Source: a virus
IMG/VR virus record: IMGVR_UViG_3300037189_011576
Span: 1-26,311 of that record
Direction: 5' to 3' (one strand)
DNA: 26,311 nucleotides
The translations under genes were made by a program, and so were the position numbers. Of the stretch, positions 14,815 through 21,045 are shown in pieces (position 1 is the stretch's first letter; every line of letters begins with the position of its first letter). The notes under the pieces are model-generated. The model made no database searches and was not told where the DNA came from. It worked only from the letters and a program-made list of their open reading frames with translations.

Positions 14815-15315
14815 GTGGCACAAACCACGCTCCCGACCGACCTGCGGGTGCAAGGCAACCTCGCTTGCACCACGTTCACGCCCCCGGCCGGCTGCATCAC
14901 CAATACAGCGGTGGTGGCCGGCGCCGGCGTGGAATATACCAAGCTGGTCCACTACTTCCCGGCACGGTATCAGACCGCAACGGGCACCGCCGTAACCGCC
15001 GCGACGCACCCCATCCACATCGCCAGGGGAGCGGGCACGATCGTGGCCGTCAAGGCATACTGCACCGTCGCGCCAACTGGCGGCGACAACGTGACGATCG
15101 ACGTGCAAAAGGGCAATCAATCCACGGCCTTTGCCACGGTGCTGTCGTCTACCGTCGTGCTCAATTCCTCGGACGTAAACCGCCAGGTCAACGACGGCAC
15201 CCTATCCACCACAACCTACGCGGCCAACGACGAATTTCAGGCGGTCGTGACCGTCTCGGGCACCACGGGTCAAGGGCTATGTGTGGTGCTCTATCTGGCC
15301 GAGGAGCCCGCTTGA
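14815..15315 (+). CDS. Beta-rich virion protein between tail tube and chaperone genes
   Basis: A 166-residue protein without a recognised family. It begins TLPTDLRVQGNLACTTFTPPAGCI, then strands with HPIHIARGAGTIVAVKAYCTV, GGDNVTIDVQKGNQS and EFQAVVTVSGTTGQGLCVVLYL. Four cysteines (about residues 18, 27, 81 and 153) are scattered. The pattern GNLxCxTFTPPAGxI followed by a C1q-like strand series suggests a small surface domain. GTG at 14815 has GGAGGAG about 8 bases upstream, so it should be well translated. The position after the tube gene would suit a tail decoration protein. The last base pair of its stop overlaps the ATG of the chaperone gene. Confidence 0.6.
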   Translation: MAQTTLPTDLRVQGNLACTTFTPPAGCITNTAVVAGAGVEYTKLVHYFPARYQTATGTAVTAATHPIHIARGAGTIVAVKAYCTVAPTGGDNVTIDVQKGNQSTAFATVLSSTVVLNSSDVNRQVNDGTLSTTTYAANDEFQAVVTVSGTTGQGLCVVLYLAEEPA

Positions 15316-15662
15316 TGCTCACGCGAGACCAGATCCTAGCGGCCACTGACCTACCCACGGCCCAGGTGGACGTGCCCGAGTGGGGCGGGTCGGTCCTGGT
15401 GCGGACCATGACGGCGGGCCAGCGGGACCGATTCGAGGCGAGCGTACAGGGCAAGCGAATCGAGGATATTCGGGCCACGCTGGCGGCCCTCACGATCTGC
15501 GGCGAGGATGGCTCACTGTTGTTCTCGGCTGAAGACGTGGCGGCCCTGGCGGGCAAGTCGGCCTTGGCGCTCAATCGCGTTTTCGAGACGGCGGGCCGGC
15601 TCAATGGTATCCTTCCCGGCGACGTGGAGGAGCTGGAAAAAAACTACGAAGGCGCCCGCTAA
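15315..15662 (+). CDS. Tail assembly chaperone, upstream frame (gpG-like)
   Basis: Unshifted product, 115 residues, of the tail assembly chaperone gene pair that feeds tube subunits onto the tape measure. MLTRDQILAATDLPTAQVDVPEWGGSVLVRTMTAGQRDRFE in parts matches the common Phage_TAC N-terminus, followed by ALTICGEDGSLLFSAEDVAALAGKSALALNRVFETAGRLNG. Near its end lies A AAA AAC at 15638-15644, in frame for a -1 slip into the following open frame, which carries the matching second domain. ATG at 15315 overlaps the previous stop. In lambda and many siphophages the short form (G) greatly outnumbers the fused form (GT). Confidence 0.9.
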   Translation: MLTRDQILAATDLPTAQVDVPEWGGSVLVRTMTAGQRDRFEASVQGKRIEDIRATLAALTICGEDGSLLFSAEDVAALAGKSALALNRVFETAGRLNGILPGDVEELEKNYEGAR

Positions 15663-15671
15663 GGCGGGCGC
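15626..15671 (+). promoter_or_regulatory. Programmed -1 ribosomal frameshift signal
   Basis: Three elements stand in order. An internal Shine-Dalgarno-like GGAGGAG is at 15626-15632. The slippery heptamer A AAA AAC is at 15638-15644, with frame-0 codons GAA AAA AAC. After a 7-base spacer comes a perfect 8-bp GC hairpin, GCGCCCGC at 15652-15659 pairing with GCGGGCGC at 15664-15671. The hairpin loop TAAG contains the frame-0 stop codon. This architecture resembles bacterial dnaX frameshifting and the lambda G/GT site. Confidence 0.92.
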
Positions 15672-15970
15672 TGTTCTGGCTGGCGCAGGATCTGGGGCTG
15701 ACGGTGCGTGAGGTCGAGTCGCGGGTGGACTCGGCCGAGCTATCGGAATGGCTGGCGTACTGGCGGATTGAGCCGCGATGGAACCCGTGGGTCGGCCTCG
15801 CCCACATCTTGCAGATCATCTTTAACGTGAACCGGGGGGCGAAGAAGCCGCCCCGCAAGCTGTCGGACTTCCTGCCCCGTGGCATGCGGAGGCGGGAGCA
15901 GACGACGGAACAGATGCGGCGGGCGTTCGCGTTCTTCGCGGCGGCCCACAACGGGCAATCGGAGGGCTGA
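15644..15970 (+). CDS. Tail assembly chaperone, -1 frame extension (gpT-like half)
   Basis: Second half of the frameshifted chaperone. After the slip at 15638-15644 the -1 frame reads LRRRPLRRALFWLAQDLG, LTVREVESRVDSAELSEWLAYWRIEP, then a basic helical tail ending HNGQSEG. The segment ALFWLAQDLGLTVREVESRVDSAEL is the standard core of the T-type domain. The fusion would be about 218 residues. An independent start at GTG 15704 is possible but would cut into the conserved core, so the fusion is preferred. The next gene, the tape measure, is its expected partner. Confidence 0.88.
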   Translation, partial: LRRRPLRRALFWLAQDLGLTVREVESRVDSAELSEWLAYWRIEPRWNPWVGLAHILQIIFNVNRGAKKPPRKLSDFLPRGMRRREQTTEQMRRAFAFFAAAHNGQSEG

Positions 15971-15973
15971 GCC

Positions 15974-17476
15974 ATTAGCACGGTCGGCACTGTTGCAATC
16001 GGGTTCAAGGTCATGACCGGGCAGCTCCGGTCGGGCCTGAATTCGGCGGGATCGGTCCTCACGAGCATGACCAGCTCGTGGGCCAATCTCGGCGGCGCTG
16101 TCACGGCCGTTCAGGGTGCGTTCGGTCTGTTCTCGGGTGCGGCCCGTACGGCCTCGGGCTTCATCGGTGAGCTGGTCATGGCGGCCAGCGATCTTGACGA
16201 GTCGATGAATCTCGTGCGGGTCCAGTTCGGGAGCGGGGCGCCTGAAGTCGAGAAGGCCGCGCAGGACATGGCCGATCGGTTCGGCATCGTCAAGTCGGAG
16301 TTCTTGCAGGGGGCCGGATCGATTGGCGTGGTGGTCGAAGCGATGGGCCAGGGCTCCGAGGCCACGGCCCGCATGAGCGTCGATCTCGTCAAGCTGGCGG
16401 GCGACCTGTCGTCGATCCGCAATCTGAGATTCCAGGATGTTCTGGTCGGCCTCCGGGCGGGCCTCGGGGGCGAGAGCGAGCCGCTGAAGAATCTCGGGGT
16501 GTTCATCAACGAGGCGGCGGTCAAGGCCGAGGCGTACCGATCGGGCATTGCTAAAATCGGTGTCGAGTTGACCGACGCGCAGAAGATTCAGGCCCGTTAC
16601 AACCTCATCTTGGCGCAGACGGGCAAGGCGCAGGGCGACCTTGAACGCACGGCCGACGGCGTGGCGAATTCGTCGCGGGCTGTGATGGGGCGCCTGGAAA
16701 ACCTGAAGGCCGATCTGGGCTCCGCATTTACCACGGTCTCGCAGGTCATGCTTGCCAGCGTCGGCGGAGCCATCACAAACGTGGCCGCGAAGTTCGGCGA
16801 TGTGCGAGCCTCGGTCAAGGCATGGGCCGACGCGAGCGTCCAGTATGGGGGTGTGGTCAATCAAGCGGTCGGACTTGTGGGCGAGGCGGTCGCGTCGATC
16901 GTGGACGCTTGGGTATCGGTGCGGGCGGCGTGGGTGTCGGCGCAATCGGCGATGTCAACGGGGCTCGCCGGGTTGGTCCGTTTCGTTGAGGCGTTTTTCG
17001 TCAACATCGATAACGGGCTGTCGGCTCTCGGCATCGCATCCACGGGCGTAGGCGAACGGCTGACGGCGATCCGCCAGGCGGTCGAAGCGACGGCCGCCGC
17101 GCAGGCCGAGGCGGCCGATGCGATCCGCCAGCAAGCCGGGGCCGGCGACCGGGTGCGATCGATCACGGCCGACATTCAGGCCCGCATGAACACGCTCGGA
17201 CAAGCCGCCGCCAACGCCACGGCCCCGCTCGTGGCTAACACCGAAGCCGCCGCCGCGAACGTCGAGAAGGCCGTCAAGGCTCAGTTCTCGGGCGCTCTCG
17301 AATTCGGCTCAGCCGAGGCCCGCACGGCGATCCTCTCGGCCCGGGTGAACGGCGAGGACTCAGCGGCGAAGGAGCAAGTTGGGCTGGCCAAGCAACAAGT
17401 CAGCTTGCAGCAGCAAGCGGTGAACGAGCTGCGCCTGCTGGGCAAGGCGTTCTCATTTGAAGCGGTGGACATCTAA
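15974..17476 (+). CDS. Tail tape measure protein, probable ATT start
   Basis: Sets tail length and is ejected with the DNA. With ATT at 15974 the protein has 500 residues and starts M(I)STVGTVAIGFKVMTGQLRSGL, the usual tape-measure opening; GGAGGG lies about 7 bases upstream. The first in-frame ATG (16013) has no ribosome site and would cut this opening. The body is typical: MAASDLDESMNLVRVQFG, ADRFGIVKSEFLQGAGSIG, LRFQDVLVGLRAGLGGE, then RYNLILAQTGKAQGDLERTADGVANS in parts. Residues about 300-340 are the most hydrophobic stretch. The Ala/Gln-rich C-terminal half is helical. At roughly 1.5 angstrom per residue it predicts a short tail, around 75 nm. Confidence 0.88.
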   Translation: MSTVGTVAIGFKVMTGQLRSGLNSAGSVLTSMTSSWANLGGAVTAVQGAFGLFSGAARTASGFIGELVMAASDLDESMNLVRVQFGSGAPEVEKAAQDMADRFGIVKSEFLQGAGSIGVVVEAMGQGSEATARMSVDLVKLAGDLSSIRNLRFQDVLVGLRAGLGGESEPLKNLGVFINEAAVKAEAYRSGIAKIGVELTDAQKIQARYNLILAQTGKAQGDLERTADGVANSSRAVMGRLENLKADLGSAFTTVSQVMLASVGGAITNVAAKFGDVRASVKAWADASVQYGGVVNQAVGLVGEAVASIVDAWVSVRAAWVSAQSAMSTGLAGLVRFVEAFFVNIDNGLSALGIASTGVGERLTAIRQAVEATAAAQAEAADAIRQQAGAGDRVRSITADIQARMNTLGQAAANATAPLVANTEAAAANVEKAVKAQFSGALEFGSAEARTAILSARVNGEDSAAKEQVGLAKQQVSLQQQAVNELRLLGKAFSFEAVDI

Positions 17477-18483
17477 TGGCCGTTGTCGCACACCGTGAGA
17501 TTCAGGGCCCCGAAGGCGAATTCGACGCGATCGCGGGCCGGTCATACACGCGCGTCCTGCACGTGGACGTAAGCGACCCGCTCGCGGACGGGCCGGCTGT
17601 GGTCTGGAAGTACCTGAGAGAACTTCCGAGCGAACGCGACCGATTCTACTTCGGCAAGCTCTATGAATTTGGCCAGGACGGCACGAACGAGATTGACGTG
17701 GCGTTCCTCCGCCGCGCGTCGATCCGCCGCCTGTCCGATGGCGACGACTTCTACACTTACGTGGTCACGCTGGAGTACGGACCGCCCGTGGGGGAGGACC
17801 CGCTAGCCATCTCGGCGCCGGGCGGCGGCTTCGACCCGATCGAGGTCGATATCGACTACGCCCAATTCGAGGAAATCGCCGAGCAAGACATCGGTGGCCG
17901 GACGATCCTTAACAGTGCCCGCGACCCGTACAACCCGGGCGTGACCAAGGACGATTCCCGTTACGTGGTGACGATCACTCGCAACGAGTCGGCGGTTGAC
18001 TTCGACGTGTTCAACCAGATCAAGGACACGGTCAATAAACAGCCGTTCCTCGGTCGAAAGAAGCGGTGCGTCAAGGCCAAACCACCCAAGGCGCGGCGGG
18101 CGTGGAACCCGGACACCGGGTATTATTGGGTGGTCACGTATCAATTCGAGATCAAGGATAAGGAGTATCGGCTACCTCCGACCGACGTACCAAGCAATAG
18201 CTTTTGGGACCCAACTCCTCCGGACGGACCGCCCTCATCGACGCTGGGGGAGCTGATCGGCCAGGGATGGGACAAGGTGATTTTGGACGCGGGGTTCAGG
18301 TACATCTCGGGCACATCGCCGAGCACCACGCGGAAACAAATTCTTGTAGACGGGGTGCCCGTTCAAGATCCGATCCCGCTGGACGGGGCGGGCGCTGTGC
18401 TTGACCCGGACTTGCAACCGAAGTACCGCGTTTATCGGGTCTATCCCGAATACGATTACAACACCCTCGGATTCGGGCTCTGA
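17476..18483 (+). CDS. Putative distal tail / minor tail protein
   Basis: A 335-residue protein right after the tape measure, the place of distal tail or baseplate-hub proteins. It begins HREIQGPEGEFDAIAGRSYTRVLHVDVSD and has mixed alpha-beta composition with many Asp, Arg and Tyr (DDFYTYVVTLEYGPPVGED, ARDPYNPGVTKDDSRYVVTI, GYYWVVTYQFEIKDKEYR). The last third (about 250-335) looks like a separate domain beginning LGELIGQGWDKVILDAGFRYI, with Pro- and Asp-rich loops. I do not recognise a named family. ATG at 17476 overlaps the tape measure stop (TAATG). The next gene starts one base after its stop. Confidence 0.7.
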   Translation: MAVVAHREIQGPEGEFDAIAGRSYTRVLHVDVSDPLADGPAVVWKYLRELPSERDRFYFGKLYEFGQDGTNEIDVAFLRRASIRRLSDGDDFYTYVVTLEYGPPVGEDPLAISAPGGGFDPIEVDIDYAQFEEIAEQDIGGRTILNSARDPYNPGVTKDDSRYVVTITRNESAVDFDVFNQIKDTVNKQPFLGRKKRCVKAKPPKARRAWNPDTGYYWVVTYQFEIKDKEYRLPPTDVPSNSFWDPTPPDGPPSSTLGELIGQGWDKVILDAGFRYISGTSPSTTRKQILVDGVPVQDPIPLDGAGAVLDPDLQPKYRVYRVYPEYDYNTLGFGL

Positions 18484-18484
18484 C

Positions 18485-19057
18485 ATGGCCGACGAATCTA
18501 ATGGCATCTACTTTACCCGACCCGCAGCCGAGCGGATTGCCAACGCGGTGCGGATCGTGGAGCGGTCTACGCAAGGGGGCGACGGGAGGGGCAAGCGGCG
18601 TATCCCGGTTTACACCGGGGGCGGGACGCAATGGACCTTTGCCGTCAGCCCGGCCGGCGGCATCCCGGCCAGGACGGGAACCCCGCCCGACACGTTGATC
18701 CCTGGCGCCGGGCAGTGCCGGCAGTACATCTATACTTCGGCCCTCGTGTACCAGAGCGCGAGCACCGTCAATGTTTTGAATCCGTGGGGCGGGTCGGTCG
18801 GCGGTGGAAGACTGATCCGGGCCGAGTTCAACGAGGGGCAATGGTGGATTGTCAACGAGGACTGTGTGGCGACGGCGGGCGGCGGTCCCGTTCAGCAGAG
18901 CATTAGCGGGTTCAAGCCCACCGCGTTCTCGAATGGGTTCGCGTCCACGCTCGGCACACAGACAGGCGCCATCTCAACCGGCGCGTTCTCGGGCGGGTTC
19001 GGATTAACCAGCTTCGGCGGCTCCGGCCTCGTGCCGAGTTCCCCCGTCCTACCATGA
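18485..19057 (+). CDS. Tail-region protein, unknown
   Basis: A 190-residue protein of unknown function. N-terminal helix (IYFTRPAAERIANAVRIVER), a basic linker (GDGRGKRRIPVY), a Trp/Tyr-containing strand region (GGGTQWTFAVSP, CRQYIYTSALVYQ, EGQWWIVNEDC), and a C-terminal Gly/Ser/Phe-rich tail (about 150-190: GFKPTAFSNGFAS, TGAFSGGFGLTSFGG) that looks disordered or fibrous. ATG at 18485 is one base after the previous stop; the frame is open further upstream but overlaps that gene. Its order behind two tail-tip genes suggests a baseplate or tip component. Confidence 0.65.
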   Translation: MADESNGIYFTRPAAERIANAVRIVERSTQGGDGRGKRRIPVYTGGGTQWTFAVSPAGGIPARTGTPPDTLIPGAGQCRQYIYTSALVYQSASTVNVLNPWGGSVGGGRLIRAEFNEGQWWIVNEDCVATAGGGPVQQSISGFKPTAFSNGFASTLGTQTGAISTGAFSGGFGLTSFGGSGLVPSSPVLP

Positions 19058-19067
19058 GGGCCTGACC

Positions 19068-19607
19068 GTGGCAGACGTACAACGCACACTTGCGACCCTA
19101 CAAGGATTGCTCGCCGACAACACATCAAACGATATCAGCGAGCAAGACCTGCGGGATGTTCTCGTCTCGGCCGCGCCAAACTACGGCCACCTCTACATCA
19201 CGTCATCGGCCGCCACTACGGTCTCGGGTTCCGGCACGTACTATGAGGCGGCCGGTACCTGGACATTGGGCGAGGCCCGAAACTTCAGCAAGCAAGCGGA
19301 CAACCGGCTACGCCATGACGGCGTGGCCACGTACAAAGCATTGATCACTGCCCATTTTACCCTCGAAAGTGGCAGCAGCTCCCAGGCGTGTCGCGTTGCC
19401 CTGGCAAAGAATGGGACCGTCCTAAACGGCGGCGACGCGAAAGTGTTCCTCGGCACGACGGGATCGGCGGCGGGCCAGGGGTGCGTGGTGGCGATCGCGT
19501 CGCTTGCCACGAACGATTACATCGGGCTGTTTGTCCGCAACGACACAGCCGCCAATAACCTCACGTTGGCGTGGGGCTCGATCGTAGTACAGAGCCTTTT
19601 GAGCTGA
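19068..19607 (+). CDS. Virion protein with C-terminal C1q/TNF-like domain
   Basis: A 179-residue protein. Residues 1-45 hold a short N-terminal anchor, with LADNTSNDISEQDLRDVLVSA resembling the ISxQDLRD segment seen in phage structural proteins. Residues about 45-179 have the repeated strand pattern of a jelly-roll: SSAATTVSGSGTYYEAAGTWTL, DNRLRHDGVATYKALITAHF, SQACRVALAKNGTVLNGG, NDYIGLFVRNDTAANNLTLAW. Such trimeric domains often cap phage adhesins. GTG at 19068 follows the previous gene by 10 bases. Family level is a judgement by eye; a receptor-binding role is inferred. Confidence 0.7.
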   Translation: MADVQRTLATLQGLLADNTSNDISEQDLRDVLVSAAPNYGHLYITSSAATTVSGSGTYYEAAGTWTLGEARNFSKQADNRLRHDGVATYKALITAHFTLESGSSSQACRVALAKNGTVLNGGDAKVFLGTTGSAAGQGCVVAIASLATNDYIGLFVRNDTAANNLTLAWGSIVVQSLLS

Positions 19608-19610
19608 CGC

Positions 19611-20309
19611 GTGCCGCTCCACCTGCAACCCGGCTGCCCATGCCAATGCGGGGCCGATGAGACGTATTGCAACACGTGCCGATTCGCGGACGGCTTCATA
19701 TTCTCGGGGTCATGGCTGACCCGGACCACGCTTGGGTTCTCTACGGTCACGTGCGAACGGTCCTACCCGGTCTCGTTTCCGCTGGTCAGGTACGACACGT
19801 CCGAGAGTGGGCCGCCCGCCACGATGGGGTATCTGAGCCCCGGGCCCGACACGTGTATAGCGGTACGGGGCTACGTGGCGTACTGGGGGTACGGGGGCGA
19901 GCTTCCGGCCGGGCTGAGCTGCATGAAAGATTATTTCCTGGCGCCGTCATCGTGGATGGCGAACATTTCGATCCTGATTCTAATTGGCTGGCGAATCACC
20001 CGGCTGTCAGATACCGCGATCCGGCCCCGATCCGAGTGGTGCGCTCTGGCTTACCAGTCAACGTTGTGGTTTGACGCCGGACAACCTTCCTGGCCGGCCG
20101 TTACCCCGCTGCCCCCGCCGCCGTCGTTTTACAACGTTGCGGGCGGTGCGGGCGGTCTCGCTCCGCTGGTCGGGTCGGTCTCTTCAGGGTGGGGCACGGC
20201 GTTCTGTACGGGCGTCGGGTCGGCCCTCTATTCCTATGGGTTCTCGGCCCGTGGTCTCGACCTGAGCACTTACGCGTGGAACCTGAGCGGCGCCCTAACG
20301 CCGGGCTAA
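19611..20309 (+). CDS. Cysteine-rich N-terminus protein, unknown
   Basis: A 232-residue protein that I do not recognise. It begins HLQPGCPCQCGADETYCNTC, a cluster of five cysteines in 20 residues resembling a metal or disulphide knot. The rest is rich in Gly, Ser, Tyr and Trp (YVAYWGYGGELPAGLSC, GWGTAFCTGVGSALYSYGFSARG). Residues about 120-131 (ISILILIGWRIT) form a short hydrophobic strand, too short for a firm membrane call. GTG at 19611 lies 3 bases after the previous stop. It closes the rightward block of virion-like genes, so a tail tip or adhesion role is possible. Confidence 0.6.
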   Translation: MPLHLQPGCPCQCGADETYCNTCRFADGFIFSGSWLTRTTLGFSTVTCERSYPVSFPLVRYDTSESGPPATMGYLSPGPDTCIAVRGYVAYWGYGGELPAGLSCMKDYFLAPSSWMANISILILIGWRITRLSDTAIRPRSEWCALAYQSTLWFDAGQPSWPAVTPLPPPPSFYNVAGGAGGLAPLVGSVSSGWGTAFCTGVGSALYSYGFSARGLDLSTYAWNLSGALTPG

Positions 20310-20326
20310 CGGCGCACCGCGAGGCG

Positions 20327-20554
20327 ATGAGCTGGCGGGCCGATCCCGTAGCTCGCCGCTACGCTCCCGACGCAGCGATCGTCCGCCTGAAGCGTCTCAT
20401 TCTCGCCACGGGATGCGGGCGCCTGTCGTCCGAGGCCGACCGGCTCCCGTGCGGGTGCGGGCTCGTGTGCCTACGTGGGCGAGGCAAGCCCTGGCGGAAG
20501 GGCGGCGTCACCCTGGCCGATTGCGAGGCGTGCCCCGAGCGCCCCCCGCTCTGA
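20327..20554 (+). CDS. Small cysteine-cluster protein
   Basis: A 75-residue basic protein. It has C42-x-C44, C48, then C66-x-x-C69 near the end (CGCGLVC and DCEAC), plus C30; this could bind one zinc, though spacing does not match a family I know. N-terminal RADPVARRYAPDAAIVRLKRLI is helical and amphipathic. ATG at 20327 has a GAGG at 3-6 bases upstream, close but usable; the frame is open upstream but overlaps the previous gene. A small DNA-binding or packaging-related role is possible, but nothing shows it. Confidence 0.5.
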   Translation: MSWRADPVARRYAPDAAIVRLKRLILATGCGRLSSEADRLPCGCGLVCLRGRGKPWRKGGVTLADCEACPERPPL

Positions 20555-20665
20555 TCACCAGCGCCACCAGCCCGCGAAGTGGCCGAATAGCCACAGCGCG
20601 AAGCCGCCGAAGACGACGGCGCCAAGATAGCTAAGGCCCTTAAAAAAATACCATATCGCGTTCAT
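20555..20665 (-). CDS. 36-residue aromatic membrane peptide on the opposite strand
   Basis: A short leftward gene in the gap between two rightward genes. The peptide reads MNAIWYFFKGLSYLGAVVFG then GFALWLFGHFAGWWRW. It has 5 Trp, 6 Phe and 2 Tyr among 36 residues, with one hydrophobic helix (about 12-27) flanked by Lys and Arg. On its strand GGGAGG lies about 9 bases before the ATG, and a plausible promoter stands just upstream. The rightward strand has no gene here. It could be a holin-like or superinfection-exclusion peptide; the function is unknown. The stop TGA directly abuts the stop of the 75-residue gene on the other strand. Confidence 0.5.
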   Translation of the reverse strand: MNAIWYFFKGLSYLGAVVFGGFALWLFGHFAGWWRW

Positions 20666-20686
20666 GGTGGCATGCCTCCCACGGCG

Positions 20687-20715
20687 ATCGTATCCGGACC
20701 ATCCCCGCAGATCAA
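20687..20715 (-). promoter_or_regulatory. Possible promoter for the antisense membrane peptide
   Basis: Reading leftward, TTGATC (20715-20710) and TACGAT (20692-20687) are 17 bases apart; each matches four of six consensus positions. The peptide's start codon lies about 22 bases beyond, with a ribosome site between. Weak but well spaced. Confidence 0.35.
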
Positions 20716-20739
20716 GCAACCCAAGCCCCGAGAGCGACC

Positions 20740-21045
20740 GTGGAAGAAACCGAGACGAAACCGCCCGTTGACTTGGCCCCCGACACGATCGACCCGGCCG
20801 ATGCGGCGGCCGAGTATTTCGAGGCGGCCGACCGCGACCATGTGTGGAGAATGTGCCGCCTCGCCCATGCGTTCGTGACCAGAAACTTGCCGGGCCTCGG
20901 CCAGATCGAAAAGGGCGATGAGGAAAAATGGGAGCAGATCAACTTGCTCGGCAAGTATCGGCCCGTCGAGCGGGCCCACGCTAAAGCGTCAATCGAGGCG
21001 CTCGAGCTGTTGGCTCACGGGTTTCGCGAGGCCCGGAGCCAATGA
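20740..21045 (+). CDS. Small helical protein, unknown
   Basis: A 101-residue protein of unknown function. After an acidic N-terminus (EETETKPPVDLAPDTIDPAD) it is mostly helical: AAAEYFEAADRDHVWRMCRLAHAFVTRN, then EEKWEQINLLGKYRPVERAHAKASIEALELLAHGF. No membrane segment or cysteine cluster. GTG at 20740 has AGAG close upstream. The stop overlaps the ATG of the metallophosphoesterase gene (ATGA), so the two should be co-translated and may act together. Confidence 0.6.
   Translation: MEETETKPPVDLAPDTIDPADAAAEYFEAADRDHVWRMCRLAHAFVTRNLPGLGQIEKGDEEKWEQINLLGKYRPVERAHAKASIEALELLAHGFREARSQ

Noticed and set aside
15704-15970. Independent gene starting at GTG 15704.
   Set aside because: It would cut the conserved chaperone core; the -1 frameshift from the upstream gene explains the frame completely.
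15740-16945. Long open frame on the opposite strand of the chaperone and tape measure genes (about 400 codons).
   Set aside because: Mirror of a GC-rich coding region: Arg/His/Asp-rich, no motif, overlaps well-supported genes. Other long antisense frames (for example 3947-4765) were dropped for the same reason.
20672-20878. Rightward gene starting at 20672.
   Set aside because: Pro/Arg-rich shadow of the gene at 20740 and overlaps the ribosome site of the antisense peptide.
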